The notes beneath the pieces are model-generated. The model made no database searches. It was not told the DNA's origin and worked only from the letters and a program-made list of their open reading frames with translations. The translations under genes were made by a program, and so were the position numbers. 64,000 bases of DNA, from the NCBI RefSeq assembly GCF_002310815.1, contig NZ_CP011032.1:3914969-3978968 (forward strand). The letters run 5' to 3'. The first letter of the stretch is position 1. The number at the start of each line of letters is the position of its first letter. This document shows, in pieces, positions 46,012-59,570 of this stretch. The DNA comes from Pseudoalteromonas tunicata. GTDB taxonomy: Bacteria; Pseudomonadota; Gammaproteobacteria; Enterobacterales; Alteromonadaceae.

Positions 46012-46428
46012 TTACTTACGAAGTGTTTGAAGTACTTTTAACTGCGCGATTGCACGAGACAATTCAATTGCAGCTTCTGCGTAATCAAAATCACCAGCAT
46101 CAGCTTTAGCCATATGCTCTTCAGCACGGCGTTTAGCATCTAGTGCTGTTTGTTCGTCAAGGTCTTCTGCACGAGTAGCAATATCAGCAAGTACAGTTAC
46201 ATTTCCAGGTTGAACCTCTAATGTACCGCCAGCAACGTAGATCATCTCTTCGTCGCCGTTTTGCTTAACTACACGAACCATACCAGGTTTTAGGGCTGTC
46301 AATAATGGAGCGTGTCCTGGGTAAATACCCAACTCACCTTCACTACCTGAAACTTGAAGCGTTTCTACACGACCAGAAAAGATAGTCTTTTCGGCGCTTA
46401 CTACATCCAAGTGAACAGTCATTGCCAT
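46012..46428 (-). CDS. atpC: ATP synthase F1 epsilon subunit
   Basis: A 138-residue subunit with the epsilon beta-sandwich ([39 protein letters not shown]) and a C-terminal helical hairpin ending [10 protein letters not shown] placed the start at ATG 46428 behind GGAGG; a TTG twelve bases upstream overlaps that site and is unlikely. Epsilon couples rotation to the rotor and inhibits ATP hydrolysis. Last gene of the operon. Confidence 0.97.
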   Translation of the reverse strand: MAMTVHLDVVSAEKTIFSGRVETLQVSGSEGELGIYPGHAPLLTALKPGMVRVVKQNGDEEMIYVAGGTLEVQPGNVTVLADIATRAEDLDEQTALDAKRRAEEHMAKADAGDFDYAEAAIELSRAIAQLKVLQTLRK

Positions 46429-46442
46429 TCTAGCCTCCAAAA

Positions 46443-48723
<2,281 letters not shown>

Positions 48724-48773
48724 GACCTAATCTCCGAATCAATCTAGGTGACCGAAGTCACCTAATTAATAAC

Positions 48774-50315
48774 TTACCAAGTTTGCGTTGCTTTAAACTT
48801 CTCTAGAAGTTCTTTAAGCTGCGCTTCGATCTCGGCGTTGTAGTTACCAGTTTCGTTGATTAGAGCCATTAGCTCTGCGTATGTGCTGTTAGCAAAAGAA
48901 AGCATTGAAGCTTCGAAGTCGATTACTTTACTAACTTCGATATCTTTTAAATAGCCTTTTTCAGCAGCAAATAAAGACAGAGACATTTCAGCAACAGACA
49001 TTGGTGCGTATTGTTTCTGTTTCATTAACTCCATTACGCGCTCACCGTGCTCTAACTGTGCACGAGTTGCGTCATCTAAATCAGAAGCGAACTGAGAGAA
49101 CGCTGCTAATTCACGATATTGAGCTAATGCTAGACGGATACCACCACCTAGTTTCTTAACGATTTTTGTTTGCGCTGCACCACCAACACGCGATACCGAG
49201 ATACCAGCATTTACAGCTGGACGGATACCTGAGTTGAATAAGTCAGTTTCTAAGAAGATCTGACCATCAGTGATAGAGATAACGTTTGTTGGTACGAACG
49301 CAGAAACGTCGCCACCTTGAGTTTCAATGATTGGCAATGCAGTCAATGAACCTGTTTTACCTTTCACAGCACCGTTAGTGTACTTTTCAACGTAATCAGC
49401 GTTTACACGTGATGCACGCTCAAGTAGACGTGAGTGAAGATAGAAAACGTCACCAGGGTAAGCTTCACGACCTGGTGGACGTTTTAATAGTAATGAGATT
49501 TGACGGTAAGCAACTGCTTGCTTAGATAAATCATCATATACGATTAAGGCATCTTCACCGCGGTCACGGAAATATTCACCCATAGTACAACCAGCAAAAG
49601 GAGCTAGGAACTGAAGTGCTGCTGACTCAGAAGCAGATGCCACTACAACGATAGTGTTTGCTAATGCGCCATGCTCTTCAAGTTTACGTACTACGTTTGC
49701 AATTGTTGATGCTTTTTGACCAACCGCAACGTACACACATTTAACGCCTGTACCTTTTTGGTTGATGATTGCATCGATTGCTAATGCTGTTTTACCAGTT
49801 TGACGGTCACCGATTACTAATTCACGTTGACCACGACCTACCGGAATCATCGCATCAATAGATTTATAACCAGTTTGCACTGGCTCATCTACAGATTGAC
49901 GCTCGATTACGCCTGGAGCGATTTTTTCTACTGGTTCAAAACCGTCGTTATCTAAAGCGCCTTTACCATCGATCGGTGCACCTAGTGTGTTAACAACACG
50001 ACCTAGTAAACCACGACCAACTGGCACTTCTAAAATACGACCTGTTGATAATACTTTTTGGCCTTCAGTTAGATCCGCATATGGACCCATAACTACCGCA
50101 CCTACAGAGTCGCGCTCAAGGTTTAATGCGATAGCGAAACGGTTGCCTGGAAGCTCAATCATCTCACCTTGCATACAGTCAGCTAGACCGTGAATGCGGA
50201 TGATACCATCAGTAACAGATACGATTGTACCTTCGTTACGCGCTTCACTTACAACTTCGAACTGCTCAATACGTTTTTTGATCAGATCAGAAATTTCAGT
50301 GGAATTAAGTTGCAT
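48774..50315 (-). CDS. atpA: ATP synthase F1 alpha subunit
   Basis: A 513-residue subunit. The start at ATG 50315 gives [19 protein letters not shown], as in other gammaproteobacteria; a TTG fifteen bases upstream is not supported. Walker A is [13 protein letters not shown] near residue 169, and the regulatory nucleotide site typical of alpha is present ([17 protein letters not shown]). Length equals the E. coli protein. Confidence 0.99.
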   Translation of the reverse strand: MQLNSTEISDLIKKRIEQFEVVSEARNEGTIVSVTDGIIRIHGLADCMQGEMIELPGNRFAIALNLERDSVGAVVMGPYADLTEGQKVLSTGRILEVPVGRGLLGRVVNTLGAPIDGKGALDNDGFEPVEKIAPGVIERQSVDEPVQTGYKSIDAMIPVGRGQRELVIGDRQTGKTALAIDAIINQKGTGVKCVYVAVGQKASTIANVVRKLEEHGALANTIVVVASASESAALQFLAPFAGCTMGEYFRDRGEDALIVYDDLSKQAVAYRQISLLLKRPPGREAYPGDVFYLHSRLLERASRVNADYVEKYTNGAVKGKTGSLTALPIIETQGGDVSAFVPTNVISITDGQIFLETDLFNSGIRPAVNAGISVSRVGGAAQTKIVKKLGGGIRLALAQYRELAAFSQFASDLDDATRAQLEHGERVMELMKQKQYAPMSVAEMSLSLFAAEKGYLKDIEVSKVIDFEASMLSFANSTYAELMALINETGNYNAEIEAQLKELLEKFKATQTW

Positions 50316-50330
50316 GCTCTTTCTTCCCAA

Positions 50331-50864
50331 TTACGATTGAAGTGTTACGGCTAAGCGGTTTAATTTACCGCGAATAGAGCCATCAATTACAGTGTCGCCC
50401 GCCTTAATGATAAGACCGCCAACAACTGCAGCGTCTACACTACAATTCAGCTTAACTTTGCGTGCGAAACGTTTTTCTAGTGCCGCGACCAATGATTCTT
50501 GCTGACTAGCAGCAAGCTCTGTTGCAGAAACCACAGTTACGTCGATTTCTTTGTCATAATCTGCCTTAAATTCAGCAAATAATTCAGCAACAGCTGGTAG
50601 GGCGACTAAACGTTTGTTCTCAGCCATTACCTTAACAAGGTTTTGACCATATTCGTTGAGTTGCTCAGCACAAACTTGAATAATTAATTCAGCTTGTTTT
50701 TCAGCAGCAGTGTTACTTGTTAACACTTGAGCGATATATTCATTTTTTGCGACTTCGCCGGCAAAAAATAACATCTCGTTCCACTGTGCGATAACACCTT
50801 TATCAACGGCAAATTCAAAAGCCGCTTTAGCGTATGGGCGAGCGATAGTAGTCAATTCAGACAT
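50331..50864 (-). CDS. atpH: ATP synthase delta subunit
   Basis: A 177-residue subunit of the peripheral stalk ([18 protein letters not shown] at the N-terminus; [20 protein letters not shown] at the C-terminus, typical of the family). It fixes the F1 head to subunit b. It lies 15 bp before atpA and 16 bp after atpF. Confidence 0.98.
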   Translation of the reverse strand: MSELTTIARPYAKAAFEFAVDKGVIAQWNEMLFFAGEVAKNEYIAQVLTSNTAAEKQAELIIQVCAEQLNEYGQNLVKVMAENKRLVALPAVAELFAEFKADYDKEIDVTVVSATELAASQQESLVAALEKRFARKVKLNCSVDAAVVGGLIIKAGDTVIDGSIRGKLNRLAVTLQS

Positions 50865-50880
50865 GCTCAGACCCTCCTAA

Positions 50881-51351
50881 TTACAGCTCAGTAACAAGTT
50901 TTTCAACGATGTCACTGTGAGCGGCTTCATTAATTTCGCGCTCAAGAATTCTCTCTGCGCCTAAAATAGCCAGTGCAGAAACTTGCTTACGCAATTCTTC
51001 TTTTGCACGGTTACGTTCAGCTTCTACTTCAGAGCGACCTTGAGCAATGATGTTTTCACGCTCTTCGTGACCACGAGTAGTCTCTTCGTCAACGATTTGC
51101 GTGGCACGCTTTTTAGCTTGTTCTATGATATCAGCAGCTTGTGCTTTTGCTTCTTTAAGCTGTTCTGTTGCTTTATGACGAGCAAGTTCCAGATCTTTTT
51201 CAGCTTTATCAGAAGCGGCCAAGCCATCTTCAATTTTTTTCTGACGAGCTTCAATCGCGCCGTTTAATGGTGGCCATACATATTTCATGCAGAACCAAAC
51301 AAAAACGATAAATGCGATTAACTCACCGAGTAGAGTAAGATTTAAACTCAC
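50881..51351 (-). CDS. atpF: ATP synthase F0 subunit b
   Basis: A 156-residue subunit with one N-terminal membrane span ([20 protein letters not shown]) and a long charged helix, [21 protein letters not shown] onward (cited in part), that makes the dimeric stalk. I chose GTG 51351, which has AAGGAGGA seven bases upstream and gives the E. coli length; another GTG at 51357 abuts that site. Confidence 0.97.
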   Translation of the reverse strand: MSLNLTLLGELIAFIVFVWFCMKYVWPPLNGAIEARQKKIEDGLAASDKAEKDLELARHKATEQLKEAKAQAADIIEQAKKRATQIVDEETTRGHEERENIIAQGRSEVEAERNRAKEELRKQVSALAILGAERILEREINEAAHSDIVEKLVTEL

Positions 51352-51406
51352 AACCACTCCTCCTTACAAGTCAATTATTATTCGCGTATAACGTGTTTTT
51401 TCGATA

Positions 51407-51652
<246 letters not shown>

Positions 51653-51715
51653 TTAATTTTCAAAGTTTAAAGTTTAAGTAAAAAAAATCTTTTTTTGTGC
51701 AAGCATCTGATCTGA

Positions 51716-52573
<858 letters not shown>

Positions 52574-52954
52574 TTAATGATTAAAAAAAACTGGCGCGAA
52601 CAATCCAGCGAACATCACCAATACAAAACTACTAAAAAACGGTAAAAACATTACCGGATAAAGTTTAAATATCAGTGCAAACAACAAGATTGTTAGCAAA
52701 AATTTTAATCCATTGCCGCGTTTAAACGAGGCAAACACTTGTTTTGCTTTACTTGCGCCCACAAATCTAAAAGCATAAGCAGCAAAAACAAAATTAGGAA
52801 GTACAGATACTAAGCCACCTGCAAAAGCAGATAAGCCAGCATTGACTCCCCAACCAACAAAAACAAACACTGCACATACAACAGCAATAACACTCTGGAG
52901 GGCGATTAGTTTAAATGCAGCCAAACGAAAATGATTAGCTAAACGGTTTTGCAC
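52574..52954 (-). CDS. atpI: ATP synthase accessory protein I
   Basis: A 126-residue protein with four hydrophobic segments and the family motif AFAGGLVSVLPNFVFAAYAF. AtpI helps assemble the c-ring. It starts at GTG 52954 behind AAAAGGG. It is the first gene of the ATP synthase operon, 145 bp after parB. Confidence 0.92.
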   Translation of the reverse strand: MQNRLANHFRLAAFKLIALQSVIAVVCAVFVFVGWGVNAGLSAFAGGLVSVLPNFVFAAYAFRFVGASKAKQVFASFKRGNGLKFLLTILLFALIFKLYPVMFLPFFSSFVLVMFAGLFAPVFFNH

Positions 52955-53099
52955 TTATTCAACCCTTTTCGTATGACAATTAATCATCAGAGTATAAAAA
53001 AACTCGCAAAATTATACCGATTTCTAGCGTTATTGCAACTTGGCTGACACATAATTGCAGTAAATAAAAATAACTTAAACAGCCGTTAAAGCCTGATAT

Positions 53100-54023
53100 T
53101 TATTCATTTATCAGTTCAGAATTTATTCGTTCAATAATGCCATCAAGTTCTTCAAGACTGGTATAACTGATAACCAATTTCCCTTTGCCTTTTTTGTTGT
53201 AGCTAATCGCAACATGTGCCCCTAAATTATCCGATAATTGACGCTCTAATTGTTCAACATCAGGATCTTTAGCAACTTCAAGTTTAGCTGGTAGGGGTTC
53301 AAGAGTCTGTTTTACAAGCTTTTCAGTTTCACGAACTGTGAGTGCTTTTGCAACCACATGACGTGCTGTTTCTGATTGAAGTTCAGCTTCTAGCGCAAGT
53401 AAACAGCGGGCATGGCCCATTTCGATATCACCATATTCAAGCAGCTTTTTAACATCTTCATTTAAATTATTTAAACGAAGTAAGTTAGTGACTGTGGTAC
53501 GTGATTTTCCAACTGCATCAGCAACTTGTTGATGTGTTAGTTCAAACTCGGTCAGCAATCGCTCAAGCGCAACCGCTTCTTCCATTGCATTGAGATCTTC
53601 ACGTTGGATATTCTCAATTAAGGCAATCGCAACAGCCGCTTCATCTGGTACATTTTTGATTAAACAAGGTACAACATCAAGTTGCGCTATCTGTGCAGCG
53701 CGCCAGCGTCTTTCACCGGCAATGATTTCATATTTATTTTCACTAATCGTACGAACCACGATTGGTTGAATAATGCCTTGAGCACGAATAGAAGCTGCAA
53801 GTTCTTCAAGCGCTTCTTCTGACATATCTCTGCGAGGTTGGTACTTACCAGATTGCAAAAACTCGATAGGAAGCTTTTGTAGCTCACTAGGTGTTTGTAA
53901 TTGTGCTTCAGGTGAATCTGGAGTAACTGACGAATCATGATCCACAGCAGTGGCTGAAGGGGGCTTTGATGACATCAATAAAGCATCTAGACCTCTTCCT
54001 AGTCCACGTTTTTTTGCTGACAT
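53100..54023 (-). CDS. parB: Chromosome-partitioning protein ParB
   Basis: A 307-residue protein. SAKKRGLGRGLDALL is the ParA-interacting N-terminus; the CTP-binding ParB/Srx domain includes GKYQPRRDMSEEALEELA and IIAGERRWRAAQIA; a helix-turn-helix (THQQVADAVGKSRTTVTNLL) and a C-terminal dimerisation region follow. I saw no full parS site in this window. It lies 21 bp after parA. Confidence 0.98.
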   Translation of the reverse strand: MSAKKRGLGRGLDALLMSSKPPSATAVDHDSSVTPDSPEAQLQTPSELQKLPIEFLQSGKYQPRRDMSEEALEELAASIRAQGIIQPIVVRTISENKYEIIAGERRWRAAQIAQLDVVPCLIKNVPDEAAVAIALIENIQREDLNAMEEAVALERLLTEFELTHQQVADAVGKSRTTVTNLLRLNNLNEDVKKLLEYGDIEMGHARCLLALEAELQSETARHVVAKALTVRETEKLVKQTLEPLPAKLEVAKDPDVEQLERQLSDNLGAHVAISYNKKGKGKLVISYTSLEELDGIIERINSELINE

Positions 54024-54044
54024 AGTAACCCTTATTTTTAAATA

Positions 54045-54830
54045 TTATGCGACTGCAGAGTTGATTTTCTCTTTACGACGTAACATTTCACCTGCCAAGG
54101 CTAAATAAGCTTTAGCACCTGAAGACGAACGGTCGTAATACATAGCAGGCGTACCAAAGCTAGGCGCTTCTGCTAAACGAACATTGCGAGGGATTACGGT
54201 GCGATATACTTTTTCACCAAAATGCTGTTTCAATTGCTCAGATACATCATTCGCAAGACGATTTCGAGGATCGTACATCGTTCTTAAAATACCTTCAATT
54301 TGTAATTTTGGATTCACCAATTTAGCTAATTGAGTAATGGTATCCATTAACGCAGTTAGACCTTCAAGTGCATAATACTCACACTGCATCGGTACTAATA
54401 CCGAATCTGCGGCAGCCATTGCATTAACGGTTAACATATTTAAAGAAGGTGGGCAGTCGATAATGATAAATTCATAACGATCGCGAATAAGGTCTAGTGC
54501 ATTACGTAAACGCACTTCTCGAGCAAATAACTCCATTAATTTAACTTCTGCTGCGGTAACATCACCATTAGCAGCAATCAAATGGTATTCACCTGAAGTT
54601 TCTGTTTGAACAACTTCATCAAACGGTTTTTCTTCAACTAATAAATCATAGACGGTTGCAATATCGGCATATTTATCAACACCACTGCCCATAGTTGCAT
54701 TACCTTGAGGATCTAAATCAACCAGTAATACTTTACGTTTTGTTGCCGCCATTGAAGCAGCCAAATTAACCGCGGTCGTAGTTTTACCTACACCACCTTT
54801 TTGGTTAGCTATTGCGATGACTTTTGCCAC
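54045..54830 (-). CDS. parA: Chromosome-partitioning ATPase ParA (Soj)
   Basis: A 261-residue ATPase with the deviant Walker A KGGVGKTTTAVNLAA at residues ~11-25, Walker A' and B segments VLLVDLDPQGNAT and FIIIDCPPSLNMLTVNA. It works with ParB to separate origin regions. It is 15 bp downstream of rsmG, in the order rsmG-parA-parB common near oriC. Confidence 0.98.
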   Translation of the reverse strand: MAKVIAIANQKGGVGKTTTAVNLAASMAATKRKVLLVDLDPQGNATMGSGVDKYADIATVYDLLVEEKPFDEVVQTETSGEYHLIAANGDVTAAEVKLMELFAREVRLRNALDLIRDRYEFIIIDCPPSLNMLTVNAMAAADSVLVPMQCEYYALEGLTALMDTITQLAKLVNPKLQIEGILRTMYDPRNRLANDVSEQLKQHFGEKVYRTVIPRNVRLAEAPSFGTPAMYYDRSSSGAKAYLALAGEMLRRKEKINSAVA

Positions 54831-54845
54831 AGTATCCCCTGACGC

Positions 54846-55466
54846 TTAGTCTTTTTTTAGTATTATTAGATGCCTTTGTGCATTTAACTGCGGCACTTCC
54901 AGCGAAATATCTTGCTCAAATTTAATATTCTGAGGCAAACACGTTAATTCTTCTTCTGGATATTGACCTTTTAAGGCAATAAATTTACCAGAACTGTCTA
55001 TCAAATGACTACACCAATCTACCATATCTTGTAACGATGCAAATGCGCGACTCAGAACACCATCTAGTTTAACAGGTGGTTGAAAGTCTTCCACTCGAGA
55101 TTGCACTGGAGAAATATTGCTTAAGCCTAATTCATGTTTTACTTGAGTTAAAAAGCGCACGCGCTTACCTAAACTATCAAGCAAAATAAACTGAGTATCA
55201 GGTAATGCAATCGCAAGAACAACGCCTGGCAAACCAGGCCCAGTTCCAACATCAATATAATGCTTTCCCGGTAAATGTGGTGCAACTACTAAACTATCTA
55301 AAATATGTTTAACCATCATCTCGTTAGGATCACGCACTGAGGTTAAATTGTAGGCTTTATTCCATTTGTTTAATAATTCAACATATTTAACAAGCTGTTG
55401 TTTTTGCAATTGTGTTAGCTCAATAGATGTTTGAGCTAACAATTGATTTAATTTTTCGAGTAACAC
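54846..55466 (-). CDS. rsmG: 16S rRNA (guanine-527-N7) methyltransferase
   Basis: A 206-residue SAM-dependent enzyme. The SAM motif is [17 protein letters not shown] near residue 67, preceded by [20 protein letters not shown]. It methylates G527 of 16S rRNA. Length equals the E. coli protein. It lies 14 bp after mnmG. Confidence 0.97.
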   Translation of the reverse strand: MLLEKLNQLLAQTSIELTQLQKQQLVKYVELLNKWNKAYNLTSVRDPNEMMVKHILDSLVVAPHLPGKHYIDVGTGPGLPGVVLAIALPDTQFILLDSLGKRVRFLTQVKHELGLSNISPVQSRVEDFQPPVKLDGVLSRAFASLQDMVDWCSHLIDSSGKFIALKGQYPEEELTCLPQNIKFEQDISLEVPQLNAQRHLIILKKD

Positions 55467-55480
55467 ACTAAGCCTTTTGG

Positions 55481-57370
55481 TTAAGCCAGTTTACGAAGCA
55501 GACCTTGCTTCTTAAGATAAACTAATAATAACGAAATTGCTGCAGGTGTGATACCTGAAATACGAGATGCTTGGCCTATAGTTTGCGGACGTACATCTGA
55601 AAGTTTTGCAACAACTTCATTTGATAAACCTGAAACGGCTGCATAATCATAATCAGCAGGTAATAAAGTCATTTCATGACGAAGCTGTTTATCAATCTCT
55701 TCTTGTTGACGCGCGATGTAACCTGCGTATTTAATTTGAATTTCAACTTGCTCTAAAGCTTGCTCATTAGTGCTTTCAGATCCTAAACCTTCAATCTTAA
55801 CTAGCTCGTTATAAGTTACTTCAGGTCTACGGATCAATTCTTCTAAACTTGCTTCTCTTGATAAAGGCGCTTTTAGTAAATTGTTTACCGCTTCAAGTTG
55901 AGGATGATCTTTATGGATCCACACTTCTTTTAAGCGTTGTGCTTCTTTTTCTATTTCTTCAATTTTGATATTAAATGCCGCCCAGCGTTCGTCATTTACT
56001 AATCCTAACTCACGGCCTTTAGCAGTTAAGCGTAAATCTGCATTATCTTCTCGCAGTAATAAACGATATTCAGCACGGCTGGTAAACATGCGGTACGGTT
56101 CTTTTGTACCAAGTGTCGCTAAATCATCAATAAGTACACCAGCATAAGCTTCATCACGGCGAGGAGTCCAAGCATCTTTACCTTGCACCTGAAGCGCGGC
56201 ATTCATACCAGCAATAAGACCTTGCGCAGCGGCTTCTTCATAACCTGTTGTACCATTGATCTGGCCAGCGAAGAATAAACCACTAATAAATTTTGTTTCG
56301 AGTGATTGTTTTAAATCTCGCGGATCGAAGAAATCATATTCAATGGCATAGCCTGGTCGGCAAATATGTGCATTTTCAAAACCGGTGATTGATTGCACAA
56401 TTTGTAATTGCACATCAAAAGGTAAACTTGTTGAGATCCCATTAGGATATAACTCGTGTGTTGTTAATCCTTCAGGTTCAACAAAAATCTGATGACGATC
56501 TTTATCTGCAAAACGCATGATCTTATCTTCGATCGACGGGCAATAACGCGGACCAATACCTTCAATAACGCCTGCATACATTGGTGAACGATCTAAATTA
56601 TTACGGATCACATCATGTGTTTTTTCATTAGTGTAAGTAATGTAACAAGGGATCTGAGTTGGATGATCGCTTTGCTTACCCATAAATGAAAATACAGGAG
56701 TTGGTGTATCACCAGGCTGAATCTGCATTTTAGAAAAATCAACAGTACGTGCATCAATACGTGGTGGAGTACCCGTTTTTAAACGGCTTACTCTGAATGG
56801 CAACTCACGTAGACGTTTAGCTAAAGCGATTGAAGGTTGATCACCTGCACGGCCACCACTAAAACTTTCCATACCGATATGGATTTGGCCACCTAAAAAT
56901 GTACCAACGGTTAATACTACAGAGCGGCTTGAAAAACGAAGTCCCATCTGTGTGACAACACCAACAACGTGATCGTTTTCAACAATCAGATCATCACATG
57001 ATTGTTGAAATATTTTTAAATTTTCTTGGTTTTGTAACGTTTGTTGGATTGCTTCTTTGTAAAGCTTGCGATCTGCTTGTGCTCGCGTAGCACGGACCGC
57101 AGGGCCCTTTGATGAATTAAGTGTTCTAAATTGAATACCACCTTTATCAATCGCCTGAGCCATAGCACCGCCAAGTGCATCAATCTCTTTTACTAAATGA
57201 CCTTTTCCGATCCCACCGATCGCAGGATTACATGACATTTGGCCAAGTGTATCCATATTATGCGTTAGCAGCAGAGTATTCATTCCCATTCGAGCAGAGG
57301 CTAAAGCGGCTTCAGTGCCAGCATGTCCACCACCTACTACGATTACATCGAAATGCTCATGAAAAATCAT
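55481..57370 (-). CDS. mnmG: tRNA uridine-34 carboxymethylaminomethyl synthesis FAD enzyme
   Basis: A 629-residue FAD protein. The dinucleotide motif is [19 protein letters not shown] near residue 11; other family marks are [29 protein letters not shown] and [13 protein letters not shown]. It works with MnmE to modify wobble uridine in several tRNAs. Its promoter lies in the origin region next to it. Confidence 0.99.
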   Translation of the reverse strand: MIFHEHFDVIVVGGGHAGTEAALASARMGMNTLLLTHNMDTLGQMSCNPAIGGIGKGHLVKEIDALGGAMAQAIDKGGIQFRTLNSSKGPAVRATRAQADRKLYKEAIQQTLQNQENLKIFQQSCDDLIVENDHVVGVVTQMGLRFSSRSVVLTVGTFLGGQIHIGMESFSGGRAGDQPSIALAKRLRELPFRVSRLKTGTPPRIDARTVDFSKMQIQPGDTPTPVFSFMGKQSDHPTQIPCYITYTNEKTHDVIRNNLDRSPMYAGVIEGIGPRYCPSIEDKIMRFADKDRHQIFVEPEGLTTHELYPNGISTSLPFDVQLQIVQSITGFENAHICRPGYAIEYDFFDPRDLKQSLETKFISGLFFAGQINGTTGYEEAAAQGLIAGMNAALQVQGKDAWTPRRDEAYAGVLIDDLATLGTKEPYRMFTSRAEYRLLLREDNADLRLTAKGRELGLVNDERWAAFNIKIEEIEKEAQRLKEVWIHKDHPQLEAVNNLLKAPLSREASLEELIRRPEVTYNELVKIEGLGSESTNEQALEQVEIQIKYAGYIARQQEEIDKQLRHEMTLLPADYDYAAVSGLSNEVVAKLSDVRPQTIGQASRISGITPAAISLLLVYLKKQGLLRKLA

Positions 57371-57798
57371 CTATCAGATCCTATTACAAAGTGTCAGCAA
57401 ATTACCAAAGGGAGCGTATTCTACCTATAAATTCGCAGAAGGGAAACGGTTAAATTTTACGCAGGATCTAAAGAAAAGATCTTATATAAATAAAGGATCT
57501 TTTAAAGAGATCTTTATTAGATCTTACTACTAGTGATCGGCTTTTCTGTTGATAAGTCTTTTTTCATTTGTAGCATCATGAAGTTAGAACAGATCTAATC
57601 GTGTTGATATGATCGGATCTTCCTCTGTGTAAGCTCTGTTTAAAAGCCTCTTTTATGCACAGGGTGATCCAAGTGTTTTTTTATCCAGTGGATAGTACAT
57701 GCTATAAATGCAGGTTAAGCAGTGCTTATCCACAATCAGATCTAAAAAAATGATATTTTGTGGATAAGCTATTGAAAACGATCTTTTATAATTTTGCT
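57371..57798. other. Chromosomal replication origin oriC
   Basis: The gap between mnmG and mioC is the oriC position in E. coli. It holds an AT-rich, GATC-dense stretch (57463-57540) resembling the 13-mer unwinding repeats (GATCTTTTAAAGAGATC and similar), and five DnaA boxes: TTATCAACA on the minus strand (57547-57555), TTATGCACA (57653-57661), TTATCCAGT (57681-57689), TTATCCACA (57726-57734), and TTATCCACA on the minus strand (57759-57767). GATC sites suggest Dam/SeqA control. Confidence 0.9.
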
Positions 57799-58239
57799 TT
57801 AGATCTGCTTTAACCAAGTTGGTAACCATGCAAGTGCGCTGTCTTCAGGTAATTGTTCATCAAGCACATCTATTTCTAACCTTTGGCCGATGCGTTTTGC
57901 ACCTTTAAGTGCTAGCAAATCATCAATTGTTTTGCAGGCTAGATTAAAGGTGTCATAACTGCGATCACCTAAACCAATTATGCCATATTCTATTTCTGAT
58001 AATGAATTTACTTCAGTTATATACGCTGCAAATTCTTGTAAATTATCAGGTAAATCACCAGCTCCATGAGTTGAAGTGCAAATTAACCAGATCACATTTT
58101 CAGATGGGATCATGGTTGGATCGGGAAATTCATGGAGTTCATTCGCGATATTAATTGCGTTAAGTTCTTGATGGATCTGATCTGCCGTGTACTCAGCAGA
58201 TCCCATTTGACTGCCAACTATAATATGGATCGTTTTCAT
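57799..58239 (-). CDS. mioC: Flavodoxin-like protein MioC
   Basis: A 146-residue FMN-binding flavodoxin fold: IIVGSQMGSAEYTADQI at the N-terminus and CTSTHGAGDLPDNLQEF for the flavin loops, then GLGDRSYDTFNLACKTI. In E. coli it supports biotin synthase and its transcription runs into oriC, as this gene's does. Length matches the family. Confidence 0.92.
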   Translation of the reverse strand: MKTIHIIVGSQMGSAEYTADQIHQELNAINIANELHEFPDPTMIPSENVIWLICTSTHGAGDLPDNLQEFAAYITEVNSLSEIEYGIIGLGDRSYDTFNLACKTIDDLLALKGAKRIGQRLEIDVLDEQLPEDSALAWLPTWLKQI

Positions 58240-58801
58240 TTTTTATTGTGTAAGCCTTACATGTGATGATCATAAACAATTAAACTGCTTAACAGAAGAT
58301 CATCTGTGGGTATTAATAAAAAAGTTTTGACCTTTTTATGTACAATAGTTGGGTTTTGTTAATTAACTTTATGATTTTTAACATTTAATTAAGTTTTTGT
58401 ATGTTTTTATAAGTTGATCAACTTGTGAATAAAGGTGGGGAAAGATCTGATTAATGTGTCATTAACGTGAGGGTAAGGTGATTTTTAATATGTGGATAGC
58501 GATACAAAAGCTGTGCATTTAACTCCAATCAGACTAAAAAATCAGTTTTTGTTATTTTTTTGATGCTTGTGGATAGATCTATTCAAAAAGAGGCTCGATC
58601 TCATTAATTTAAGCAGTAAATTATTTTTAAAAAATTTTTAATGAAGAGAGAATTAACACCGAAATAGCGTAAAAAAGCTAAATTGCAGAAAAAATAATTT
58701 TATAAAATAGGTTTATGCCTGATTTAATGATTTTGAATAATGGTTAAAACTCGTTATTATTTACATAATGTCATTATGTAGTGTTAATTTTGAGGTTTTG
58801 T
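58240..58801. other. Gene-free region upstream of mioC with extra DnaA-box-like sites
   Basis: 560 bp without a gene. It has DnaA-box-like sequences TTATTCACA on the minus strand (58424-58432), CTATCCACA on the minus strand (58491-58499) and CTATCCACA on the minus strand (58568-58576), plus several GATC sites and very AT-rich stretches. It should contain the mioC promoter, which in E. coli is DnaA-controlled. Confidence 0.6.
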
Positions 58802-59074
58802 ATGAGTGTGATCTTTCATCGGATCAAAGAAGGGGAGTTCATTCGGCTAGCACAAGCTCATGGGATCAACGATATTTTCATTCAAGAGTCACAAATAACG
58901 CCAAACAAGTATCACTTACTTGGCATTAATACGCAAACAAAAATAGGCTATGTTGTCCGTCATGGCCGCACTGATAGCATGCGAGAGTGGCGTTTAGACA
59001 TTTTGGCAGCCCTTATCAAGCGCTTAGGATTTACTTGTTTTAACGTCAGAATGAATCCAGATTATACCGATTAA
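58802..59074 (+). CDS. Conserved-looking small protein of unknown function
   Basis: A 90-residue soluble protein (SVIFHRIKEGEFIRLAQAHG, later GYVVRHGRTDSMREWRLDIL). I placed the start at ATG 58802 behind TGAGG (58790-58794); an upstream GTG adds seven residues without support. Composition is normal for a gene in this genome, so it is probably real. I recognise no family. It is convergent with mnmE. Confidence 0.7.
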   Translation: MSVIFHRIKEGEFIRLAQAHGINDIFIQESQITPNKYHLLGINTQTKIGYVVRHGRTDSMREWRLDILAALIKRLGFTCFNVRMNPDYTD

Positions 59075-59390
59075 CGCTGATTTTTGCCTTTAAATTTGAA
59101 TTTAGATGCTAGTTCTGAACGGCTAAATAGGGTGTTTGTGTCGTTATTTTTATCCAGAATACTGCATATTTTATTGATAAATGAGAGCGCGTCATTCGAT
59201 AAAGCATCACTAATAGAGAGGCGATGAATGTTTAATAAAGTAGTTTTTTGATATTAAAATTCATCATTTTTACTCAATAATATTGAGAATTTGCGTTATC
59301 TTTTTTGATCATATCAATGTTTTTCGTCGATTAAACTAGCTAAAAATATGCAGTCAGCACCACCCATTAGCTAGTTTCTGAGCCATTTTA
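59075..59390. other. Intergenic stretch with no recognised feature
   Basis: About 315 AT-rich bp after the small gene at 58802. I see no gene, RNA or clear terminator here. Confidence 0.4.
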
Positions 59391-59567
59391 ATGCGTTGTT
59401 TATATAATATTATTGCAGCAAGAAAGCATCGTTTTGCTACTTTATTGAAAAGAGCATGGCACCAATATCGTTTGATTTGGCAGTGGATGGAAAGTAAAAA
59501 GGCGCTGATTGAAGTGACCCCCAATAGTTGGACTATCCAATTACTGAGGGTCTTTTTATTTAAATAG
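59391..59567 (+). CDS. Doubtful small basic ORF
   Basis: A 58-codon frame with a very basic, tryptophan-containing product (RKHRFATLLKRAWHQYRLIW). There is no clear ribosome site, and its last third coincides with a strong terminator hairpin at 59516-59552, which is unusual for a real gene. It could be a decayed gene or chance. Confidence 0.25.
   Translation: MRCLYNIIAARKHRFATLLKRAWHQYRLIWQWMESKKALIEVTPNSWTIQLLRVFLFK
59516..59552 (+). terminator. Strong hairpin with T tract (IS-end-like)
   Basis: GACCCCCAATAGTTGG pairs with CCAATTACTGAGGGTC through fourteen of sixteen positions, loop ACTAT, and TTTTTATTT follows. It lies at the end of mnmE (convergent). It functions plausibly as a plus-strand terminator. 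Its sequence also resembles the terminal inverted repeats of IS3/IS150-type elements. Confidence 0.75.
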
Positions 59568-59570
59568 TAA

